From JBIOJM01 sp044450785 (GTDB lineage: Bacteria > Planctomycetota > Planctomycetia > Isosphaerales > Isosphaeraceae), in the NCBI GenBank assembly GCA_044450785.1, contig JBIOJM010000190.1, positions 1 through 19,020 of the forward strand: DNA of 19,020 nt, in the 5' to 3' direction. Shown piece by piece: positions 1-6,456 of the stretch (positions within the stretch are counted from its first letter, which is position 1; each line of letters opens with the position of its first letter). Both the position numbers and the translations under genes were made by a program. The notes below the pieces were generated by a model, which was not told the DNA's origin, did no database searches, and saw nothing but the letters and a program-made list of their open reading frames with translations.

Positions 1-112
1 AGCCAGGCTTCCGTGGCAATGGCTTCCGAGACTTGGAGTTGCGCGCCATGTTTGGATCCTCCAAAAAGATGGCAAAGATCGTCCACCTTCATTATAACTA
101 ATCAGAATCTCC

Positions 113-973
113 TTGTATTTGGGTTTACGGACGCACTCTAATGCCGCTGTTGCCATCAGCGACGACGCCCGCCTGGTGGCCTATGCCAGCGGTGGCGAGA
201 TAAAATCGCACGCACTCATCCGCGAAGTCACGACGGGCAGAATTCTGGGCCAGTGGGAATTGCCCGCGGGATTCGAGCGGATGACCTATGCCGATGGTCG
301 TTTCTTCTTGGTCCGCGAGGAGGAAGACGATGGCGCGAAGAACTGGAGGACGCGCACCGTGGCGCGCGTCCTGGAGGTGGGCAAGCCCCCCGAGATGCTC
401 AGTGTCGTCCGTCCCGCCGAAGCCGGAGACGACCGCCGTTTCCTCACGTCCAGCTTGACCCCTGACGGGCGATATTTCCTGTGGGTCGGTCCTCGGTTCC
501 CGTTCCAAAAACGTAGGTTCGAAGTTCGCGAGGTTGCCACGGGCCGGTTGGTCCGGCGCATCGTCGGACCGGCCGATCCTCTCGCTCCCGTTTTCCTCGA
601 CCCCCGAGGACGCGATTTGTGGATCAAGGGTAAGGGCGAATATTTCCGCTTCGATCTCATCAACCCCGACCGTCCCCAAGAACGCGTTTCCACAATTCCG
701 GCAGCCACCTCGCCCGACGACCGTTGGCTGGCCTGTTACGAATCAAGTTCCCCCACGGACCCGACCCTGAAATTGACAATGCGACGTCGCGCCGAGGACA
801 GCGTCTGGCTGTATCTTGTCAACGACGATCTCAGCGAACCGAGAGATGCCCGATTCAGCCCCGACGGACGATTTCTGGCCTGGGGAAGCCAGGACGGAAC
901 GATCACCGTGGCCGATCTGATCGCCCTCGAGCGCGAGGTCAACGCGTTCGAAACAATACTCCTTGCGCGATAG
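113..973 (+). CDS. WD40/beta-propeller-like protein, probably 5'-truncated fragment
   Basis: This frame encodes 286 residues with degenerate beta-propeller repeats. Blade-like motifs are ISDDARLVAYAS (about 15-26), TPDGRYFLW (116-124) and a good final blade, FSPDGRFLAWGSQDG followed by TITVADL (248-269). WD40-like proteins of this kind are abundant in Planctomycetes and usually much longer, often fused to Ser/Thr kinase or sigma-factor domains. The only available start is a TTG at 113. An in-frame stop lies just upstream at 95-97, and there is no ribosome binding site, signal peptide or partner domain. The start of this frame therefore looks like the broken end of a larger gene. The last residues after ALEREVNAF do not look like a usual family ending, so the 3' end may also be altered. 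No catalytic function can be assigned. Beta-propeller identity is fairly secure; whether it is expressed is not. Confidence 0.5.
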   Translation: MYLGLRTHSNAAVAISDDARLVAYASGGEIKSHALIREVTTGRILGQWELPAGFERMTYADGRFFLVREEEDDGAKNWRTRTVARVLEVGKPPEMLSVVRPAEAGDDRRFLTSSLTPDGRYFLWVGPRFPFQKRRFEVREVATGRLVRRIVGPADPLAPVFLDPRGRDLWIKGKGEYFRFDLINPDRPQERVSTIPAATSPDDRWLACYESSSPTDPTLKLTMRRRAEDSVWLYLVNDDLSEPRDARFSPDGRFLAWGSQDGTITVADLIALEREVNAFETILLAR

Positions 974-1026
974 TCGACCTCATTTTGGGAACTTTTTTGA
1001 AATGGTTCGCGCACTCGCGCAAAAAA

Positions 1027-1048
1027 CGTGTCTAGAAAGATAGACACG
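1027..1048. other. Perfect 8-bp hairpin next to an A6 run
   Basis: CGTGTCTA (1027-1034) and TAGACACG (1041-1048) are perfect inverted repeats with a 6-base loop. The run aaaaaa at 1021-1026 becomes U6 after the stem on minus-strand RNA, so the element has the form of an intrinsic terminator for minus-strand transcription. No minus-strand gene is visible to its right within 1 kb. It sits between the WD40 fragment and the PEP-CTERM gene and could instead be a leader or insulator structure. Confidence 0.35.
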
Positions 1049-1160
1049 GTGTTGGTGCGAGGACGCCGAATCGAGAGTCCCTGGTTCTTCAGTGCCGCGT
1101 TTCTCTCAACTCCGAATGGGGCCACATCATCCTGAACGTAAGCCGAGGGAGAATTCGACG

Positions 1161-1790
1161 ATGAACGTGAAACGGGTCGGGTTGGCAATGGCGACTGCGA
1201 TGCTCCTATGCGGGGCCTGTCCTGCCGTGAATGCCGGGACCGTAACGTATAATGTTGACATGACCGGTTTCAGCGAGAGTTTCGGGGGGCCGCCGGTCCC
1301 AAGTTTGTCGGTCGTCGGGACCATCACTTACGATACAAGCTTGCAACTGATCACTACGTCCGCTCTTTCGATAAAAGATCCAACGGTCTTGGCCGTCCTC
1401 CCTCCTACACTTACCACACAAACCTTGACGTCCGCATATTTGCAAGCAACACCCACTGCCCTGTACGCCGTCCCAACTGTGGGCTCCGGCACTCTAAACG
1501 ATCTATGGGGGACGGTGTCGCCCACGACCTACGGATTCCAAATATTCGACATTAGCAGCGGCCCGGTTTTCATTGAGATCACCGGTCCCAACCCCCCGAT
1601 AACAGGCTTCCACCCCGGCGGGTACGGCGAGGACGGGATATTCGGCTCGCCAACCGAGGTTTTGATCGGCACTGCGGCTGCGACGCCCGAGCCCTCGAGC
1701 CTTGCGCTCGCCATCATCGGAGCGACCGTCGTGCTCGGCTACGGTCGCTACCGCGGTCGGAAGCCGGGACGAATGGCTGAGTTGGGATGA
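1161..1790 (+). CDS. PEP-CTERM sorting domain protein (exported)
   Basis: The protein has 209 residues. It begins with a Sec-type signal peptide (MNVKRVGLAM, a hydrophobic core, then a likely cleavage after AVNA at about residue 25). It ends with the three-part PEP-CTERM signal: TPEPSS at 175-180, a hydrophobic helix (about 181-193) and an Arg/Lys-rich tail (YRGRKPGR). Proteins with this signal are known to be exported and processed by exosortase, often with exopolysaccharide production. The body (residues 26-170) is Thr/Ser/Gly/Pro-rich beta-type sequence with no recognised enzyme motif. The ATG at 1161 was chosen because it begins the signal peptide and follows a GAGGGAGAA ribosome binding site; an in-frame ATG at 1092 would put 23 polar residues in front. 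No exosortase or glycan gene is nearby, so it is a stand-alone target. By eye its GC content is lower than that of the neighbours. Confidence 0.85.
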   Translation: MNVKRVGLAMATAMLLCGACPAVNAGTVTYNVDMTGFSESFGGPPVPSLSVVGTITYDTSLQLITTSALSIKDPTVLAVLPPTLTTQTLTSAYLQATPTALYAVPTVGSGTLNDLWGTVSPTTYGFQIFDISSGPVFIEITGPNPPITGFHPGGYGEDGIFGSPTEVLIGTAAATPEPSSLALAIIGATVVLGYGRYRGRKPGRMAELG

Positions 1791-1872
1791 AGAGTCGGCG
1801 CCGATTCGAATACAGTTCAGTTGATATAAACCGTCCGAATTGTTTGACTCAGAAGCCTCACTCGGGCTTGTC

Positions 1873-1910
1873 GCCTGGGGCAGGACGAATGCCCCGGGCG
1901 TTTCCGTTTT
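1873..1910 (+). terminator. Putative intrinsic terminator of the PEP-CTERM gene
   Basis: GCCTGGGGC (1873-1881) pairs with GCCCCGGGC (1891-1899), with one G-T wobble and a 9-base loop. The T-rich tail gtttccgtttt follows. It lies about 80 bases after the PEP-CTERM stop codon and just before the DUF4058-type promoter, so it would separate the two units. Confidence 0.5.
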
Positions 1911-2165
1911 CCTGACGACTCGGTCGGTTCGCTCCGGCTCTCCACGGCATCCCTCCGCGATTGACCGTTGCCGCTGCCTCTGGGACAATCAAAGCATGGC
2001 CCGTGATGTCCCAGGAGCCGACCGATGCCCTCGCCCTTCCCCGGCATGGACCCGTACCTGGAGAGTCCGGACTGGTTCCCAAACCTCCACCACGACCTCA
2101 TCTTCTGCATCAAGCAATCGCTGCGGATCCGGCTGCCCGGATCCTATTATGCTCAATTGGGCCAG
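1901..2165 (+). repeat. Direct repeat copy 1: DUF4058 promoter and 5' coding end
   Basis: This stretch matches 2943-3207 at a constant offset of 1042 bases without gaps. By eye there are about 14 mismatches in about 265 bases. It holds about 120 bases of upstream DNA plus the first 47 codons of a DUF4058 gene. Similarity stops abruptly at 2165, just before the end of the minus-strand DUF5615 gene. The pair could be a partial duplication or two diverged paralogues, one of which lost its 3' part. Confidence 0.85.
1961..1989 (+). promoter_or_regulatory. Sigma70-like promoter of truncated DUF4058 copy
   Basis: TTGACC (1961-1966), a 17-base spacer and GACAAT (1984-1989) form a plausible -35/-10 pair. 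The same hexamers and spacing occur at 3003-3031 before the intact gene, whereas the bases just after the -10 box differ between copies. An AGGAG motif stands 7 bases before the ATG at 2025. Confidence 0.5.
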
Positions 2166-2222
2166 TGTGCCAAAGCGTCAGACGATCAGAACGTCAACTG
2201 CGGGGTTTGGGGTCGTCCTTGA
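2025..2222 (+). pseudogene. DUF4058 family protein, 5' fragment (truncated copy)
   Basis: The open frame has 65 codons. The first 44 residues are identical to the start of the intact DUF4058 protein at 3067, including the family signature FPGMDPYLE. The two nucleotide differences in those codons are synonymous. After residue 47 the sequence is unrelated and the frame ends at 2222, overlapping the 3' end of DUF5615 tail to tail. Intact members are about 250-300 residues, so more than 80 per cent of the gene is missing. Promoter and ribosome binding site are still present, so a short peptide could be made, but no function is implied. Confidence 0.8.
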
Positions 2223-2513
2223 TCGGCTGCTGACCAGAAGCGTCGGGCTCCGGGCCGACTTCGCGGTGAGGGCTGAGTTGCTCGAGGGCTTCGAGAAGAA
2301 AGTGTCCGCGTATGGGCTGCCGCCGTGCTTGCCCGGAAACGCGTTGCCGGTGACCAGGACGCAGTTGTCAGGCGAAGCGATATGGTCTATATCATCCGCG
2401 CCTGCGAGTCCGGCGTCGGACGTGGTCGTCACATCGATGCCCCGGCGCCTCAAACCTGCGGCGATGGCGGGAGGGACGTGCTCATCAAGATGGAATCGGA
2501 CTTGGTTCGGCAT
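2178..2513 (-). CDS. DUF5615 PIN-like toxin candidate, C-terminus probably frameshifted
   Basis: The first 45 or so residues (MPNQVRFHLDEHVPPAIA, then GLRRRGIDVTTTSDAGLAGADDID) match the start of DUF5615 proteins, a PIN-like fold with an early LDEH/LDEN acidic motif. A second family-type stretch, CVLVTG, follows at about residues 50-55. After that the product turns into Ser/Thr/Arg-rich sequence unlike the family. In the frame shifted by two bases, between about 2300 and 2194, the same strand reads LLEALEQLSP and on to a stop, which resembles a family C-terminus. A frameshift or small deletion near 2300-2345 is therefore likely. It starts inside the end of the DUF433 gene (29-base overlap), the usual arrangement for these pairs, so translational coupling is likely. 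If broken, the pair would have lost its toxin. Confidence 0.65.
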   Translation of the reverse strand: MPNQVRFHLDEHVPPAIAAGLRRRGIDVTTTSDAGLAGADDIDHIASPDNCVLVTGNAFPGKHGGSPYADTFFSKPSSNSALTAKSARSPTLLVSSRSRTTPNPAVDVLIV

Positions 2514-2817
2514 CCTTACCTGCCAGCTTCTCGCGCAGCTTGGAGGGGTATTTCTGCTTCATACCCGCCACGAGATCCTCGGCGTCCTTCATCTGTCGTT
2601 GAATCTCTTCGCGGTTATCCCAAAAATACGCCATGGCCGCATGGACGTCCGCCAAGGTCAGTTGGGGAAAGTCCGAGACGATTTCATCGGGCGTCTTCCC
2701 CTGGAGCTCGTGCCAAACGTAGATGTCCTGGACGCGAATCCGGGTACCCACGACACAGGGTTTCCCGCCGCACACTCCGGGCTTGCTCTCGATATGCTGG
2801 ATGGGTGGCGGTTCCAT
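2485..2817 (-). CDS. DUF433 family antitoxin-like protein
   Basis: The protein has 110 residues and a clear DUF433 core: PGVCGGKPCVVGTRIRV (13-29), a helix around KTPDEIVSDFPQLTLADVHA (41-60) and AMAYFWDNREEI (61-72). The domain is a winged/homeodomain-like helix-turn-helix, known as an antitoxin-type partner encoded in front of PIN-like DUF5615 proteins. A Lys-rich helix and a short tail follow. The ATG at 2817 is chosen over an upstream start at 2850 because family members begin a few residues before the core and because a -10 box ends only 6 bases upstream. The downstream DUF5615 start overlaps its 3' end. Family assignment is firm; toxin neutralisation is inferred from the gene pair. Confidence 0.85.
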   Translation of the reverse strand: MEPPPIQHIESKPGVCGGKPCVVGTRIRVQDIYVWHELQGKTPDEIVSDFPQLTLADVHAAMAYFWDNREEIQRQMKDAEDLVAGMKQKYPSKLREKLAGKDAEPSPIPS

Positions 2818-2823
2818 GACCGT

Positions 2824-2852
2824 ATCGTATCCCAAAACAGCGCCCCTCACAA
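2824..2852 (-). promoter_or_regulatory. Promoter of DUF433-DUF5615, apparently leaderless
   Basis: On the minus strand TTGTGA (2852-2847), a 17-base spacer and TACGAT (2829-2824) each match 4 of 6 consensus positions. Only 6 bases separate the -10 box from the ATG at 2817, so transcription should start at or next to the start codon. No ribosome binding site is visible before the ATG, which fits a leaderless mRNA. Confidence 0.45.
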
Positions 2853-2875
2853 CTCAGCCTCTTCTTGGAAAAGCA

Positions 2876-2918
2876 ACCGGCGTCCACCGCCTCGGTTGAA
2901 TGAGGAGTGGACACCGGT
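2876..2918. other. Interrupted inverted repeat between divergent promoters
   Basis: ACCGGCGTCCAC (2876-2887) and GTGGACACCGGT (2907-2918) are inverted repeats of 12 with one mismatch and a 19-base loop. They lie between the divergent DUF433 promoter (2824-2852) and the second DUF4058 repeat (from 2943). They could be a protein-binding site, a hairpin or an end of the inserted segment. Confidence 0.45.
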
Positions 2919-2942
2919 CATTCTGGGGTAGCCGGCGTTCCG

Positions 2943-3207
2943 ATGCCGTTTTCCGGATGACTCTGTCGGTTCGCTCCGCCTCTCCACGGCATCCCTCCGC
3001 AATTGACCGTTGCCGCTGCCACTGGGACAATCAAACTGTGGCCCGTGATGTCCCAGGAGCCGACCGATGCCCTCGCCCTTCCCCGGCATGGACCCGTACC
3101 TGGAGAGTCCGGACTGGTTCCCAAACCTTCACCACGACCTCATCTTCTGCATCAAGCAATCGCTACGGATCCGGCTGCCCGGATCCTATTATGCTCAATC
3201 GGACCAG
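2943..3207 (+). repeat. Direct repeat copy 2: DUF4058 promoter and 5' coding end
   Basis: This is the second copy of the stretch at 1901-2165, leading here into a complete DUF4058 gene. The promoter hexamers, the region from ccgtgatgtc to the start codon and the first codons are almost unchanged, while the outer upstream bases have drifted more. Confidence 0.85.
3003..3031 (+). promoter_or_regulatory. Sigma70-like promoter of intact DUF4058 gene
   Basis: TTGACC (3003-3008), 17 bases and GACAAT (3026-3031) repeat the element found at 1961-1989. The expected start near 3038 would give a leader of about 29 bases with AGGAG at 3055-3059, 7 bases before the ATG at 3067. Conservation between copies supports a functional site. 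Confidence 0.55.
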
Positions 3208-3972
3208 CGGGTCTGGCTTGAGTATTCGCGGCGGTATGCCGAGCCCGATGTCGAAATCGTCCGCTCGGGTAAAAGACCGCGTAAGCGGAGTCGCGGGGGT
3301 GCCGCGGTCGCGGAATATCAACCGGCTGAGCCCTTGGTCGTGTCGGTGGAGACGATCGAACATGGACCGTTCAAGGAGTCGTTCGTCGAAATCCGGAGAC
3401 GAAAGGGCAAGGAGGTCCGATTGGTCACCTCACTCGAAGTCCTCAGCCCGTCGAACAAAACGGCCGGTAATCCGGCACGCGAGCAGTACATCAACAAGCA
3501 GCGCGAGGTTCTCGGCAGCGACGTGCATTTGGTCGAGATCGACCTGCTCCGCGGAGGCACGCACACCTCAGCAGTGCCGCGGGAGGTCGCCGAAGCCAAG
3601 GGCGGCTCGTTCGATTACCATGTGTCGGTCCATCGGTTCAACCGCCCCAACGACTACTTCGTTTATCCGATCCAGCTCGAGCAAAGGCTGCCTGCGATCA
3701 AGGTCCCGCTGCTGCCCGGCGATCCCGACGTGACGCTCGACCTCCAGGCCGTGTTCGACCAGGCATACGATGCCGGCCCCTACAGTCGGGAAGTCGACTA
3801 CGTTCGCGCTGTGACCGTCGCCCAGGCGCGGCGTGAAGTCCTCGCCTCACGCGAGCAGACCCTCGCGGTGACTCTCGAAGAACAGCTCGCATTCTGGAAC
3901 GCCTTGAACGAAACGCCGCAACTGACCGAGCCCCAACGGCGCCTGGGCAAGGTCATGCGAGGCCGTTCGTGA
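3067..3972 (+). CDS. DUF4058 family protein
   Basis: The 301-residue protein carries the family marks in order: FPGMDPYLE (5-13) and W17 near the start, TSLEVLSPSNK (121-131), the helix YINKQREVL (141-149), VEIDLLRGG (156-164), DYHVSVHR (183-190), PIQL and LPLLPGDP-like IKVPLLPGDP (211-220), and DAGPYSREVDY (235-245). DUF4058 proteins are common in Planctomycetes and Cyanobacteria, often in many copies per genome, and have no proven function. The acidic and lysine residues around EVLSPSNK and VEIDLLR recall nuclease-like folds, but that is only my inference. The C-terminal 50 residues form a charged helix (ARREVLASREQTLAVTLEEQ) and extend beyond the length I expect for the family. There is no signal peptide or membrane segment, so it should be cytoplasmic. 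Start, AGGAG site and promoter are shared with the truncated copy at 2025. Confidence 0.85.
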   Translation: MPSPFPGMDPYLESPDWFPNLHHDLIFCIKQSLRIRLPGSYYAQSDQRVWLEYSRRYAEPDVEIVRSGKRPRKRSRGGAAVAEYQPAEPLVVSVETIEHGPFKESFVEIRRRKGKEVRLVTSLEVLSPSNKTAGNPAREQYINKQREVLGSDVHLVEIDLLRGGTHTSAVPREVAEAKGGSFDYHVSVHRFNRPNDYFVYPIQLEQRLPAIKVPLLPGDPDVTLDLQAVFDQAYDAGPYSREVDYVRAVTVAQARREVLASREQTLAVTLEEQLAFWNALNETPQLTEPQRRLGKVMRGRS

Positions 3973-4058
3973 GCAGCGTCCTTCTCCCCGAGGGGTTTCG
4001 ACTCGAACCGCTCGTCCAGGGTGCCGCCACCCTCCATGTATCCAAACTCGCTGGTCGG

Positions 4059-4466
4059 TCAGAGGAGGATGGTGAGTCCTTCCTGGGTGAAATGATTATC
4101 ATGCGTCAGGATGTCGGTGATGCCATCCTGCCGCATCGTCTTCATCGAAATGCAGTCGGTCAGGCTGTACCCTTTGTCGGGGCGGGCTTCGTAAAGAGTC
4201 AGGCCCGTGAGGAAGGTGTCGCGGGATTGCGGATGTACCGTGACGGTCGGTTTCTTGTGGAGATTGCGTACCAGTATGGCGGCACGGTGGCGGAGAATCG
4301 GTCCGGCCTCGCAAAAAGCCGCCAAGAATTCGGTTAAGACCTCGTCGCTTGTAACGAGATGGCATCCTGCGAGAGTGCGGCTGATTTTTACAGCGGCTTG
4401 ATGCCATTGGTCCTTGCGATGGGTAATCGCTACCCAATAGAGCGTATCGGCAAAAACCCGCCTCAT
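4059..4466 (-). CDS. PIN domain toxin (VapC-like ribonuclease)
   Basis: The 135-residue protein has the PIN acidic set: D7 in FADTLYW, E46 in VLTEF, D104 in YSLTDCISM and D118/D123 in ITDILTHDNHF. PIN toxins are Mg-dependent ribonucleases that cut tRNA, rRNA or mRNA when freed from their antitoxin. Length and motif order fit a complete member. Its ATG overlaps the stop of the upstream antitoxin gene (ATGA at 4466-4463), a sign of a two-gene operon with coupled translation. It converges on the DUF4058 gene with 86 bases between stops. The target RNA cannot be told from sequence. Confidence 0.88.
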   Translation of the reverse strand: MRRVFADTLYWVAITHRKDQWHQAAVKISRTLAGCHLVTSDEVLTEFLAAFCEAGPILRHRAAILVRNLHKKPTVTVHPQSRDTFLTGLTLYEARPDKGYSLTDCISMKTMRQDGITDILTHDNHFTQEGLTILL

Positions 4467-4768
4467 GTCATCGGTCGCTTCGGCGTGCCGTAGATGTAGT
4501 GGTCGTGTTGCTCAGCGAGGTCGGTGGGGAGCTTGTCCCATTCCTCATCGGGGACATCGGCGGTCAGCTCCAGAATCTCCTCCCAGATCGGCTTATGAAC
4601 CTTGGCCTGGCTTGCCGCCGGCCGCTCCGCCTGGGCCTGCTCCTGGTTCAGCCGTCCAAGGAGCAGCGACGCGGCTTCGGTCATGGCGGCGTCGAGCGAG
4701 GCATAGCGGCCGCTATGGACGGCCGCCAGGATGTTGCTTTCCAGCTCTTTAGGTAAATGGATGGTCAT
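4463..4768 (-). CDS. Ribbon-helix-helix antitoxin (ParD/CopG-like) of the PIN toxin
   Basis: The protein has 101 residues. The N-terminus (MTIHLPKELESNILAAV, then SGRYASLDAAMTEAASLLL) has the beta strand plus two helices of a ribbon-helix-helix DNA-binding dimer. The Gln/Ala-rich linker (40-55) leads to an acidic C-terminal part (IWEEILELTADVPDEEWDKL, then PTDLAEQHDHYIYG) that probably wraps the toxin. The first gene of the pair usually represses its own operon, so the promoter region should carry an operator. GGGGA lies a few bases upstream of the ATG as ribosome binding site. Pairing with the overlapping PIN gene supports the call; specificity is unknown. Confidence 0.82.
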   Translation of the reverse strand: MTIHLPKELESNILAAVHSGRYASLDAAMTEAASLLLGRLNQEQAQAERPAASQAKVHKPIWEEILELTADVPDEEWDKLPTDLAEQHDHYIYGTPKRPMT

Positions 4769-4792
4769 AATACGGATTCCCCTTCACTTTCC

Positions 4793-4822
4793 AGCCTAGC
4801 ATACCCCCGGAAGATTGCCAAG
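4793..4822 (-). promoter_or_regulatory. Possible promoter of the RHH-PIN operon
   Basis: On the minus strand TTGGCA (4822-4817) matches the -35 consensus at 5 of 6 positions. After 18 bases comes TAGGCT (4798-4793), a weak -10; TATGCT just upstream is a better hexamer but gives only a 13-base spacer. The antitoxin ATG is 24 bases further on. Confidence 0.3.
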
Positions 4823-4916
4823 CCCGGCACTCGGGCAGCTCCGGTGTCGCCGGCGCGCGATCCCGCGGCGGGTGAAATCAACTTCCACGCCATGATCTCG
4901 GCTCCGGAAATGTTAA

Positions 4917-6320
<1,404 letters not shown>

Positions 6321-6404
6321 GGTCCCTCGGCTTTGAAAGGGCTCGCGGAGATCGGCGGGTTGACCCATCGGATTCATGCCATACCGTCTATCAGGATATC
6401 CGCT

Positions 6405-6428
6405 CTCCCCGCTCGATGCATCGGGGAG
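6405..6428. other. GC-rich hairpin between mnmE and fumC
   Basis: CTCCCCG (6405-6411) and CGGGGAG (6422-6428) form a perfect 7-bp stem with a 10-base loop, about 30 bases after the mnmE stop. No U-run follows on either strand, so it may be an mRNA-stabilising or attenuating structure rather than an intrinsic terminator. Confidence 0.35.
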
Positions 6429-6456
6429 CCGGTGGCTGGGTTGCGCTACCGAACCG

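Noticed and set aside
51..65. Short palindrome TTTGGA-tcc-TCCAAA
   Set aside because: Six-base arms without T-run, promoter or gene relation; likely chance.
1840..2931. Plus-strand frame of about 360 codons across the DUF433/DUF5615 pair
   Set aside because: It overlaps recognisable DUF433 and DUF5615 coding sequence on the other strand and uses the wrong frame over the DUF4058 start.
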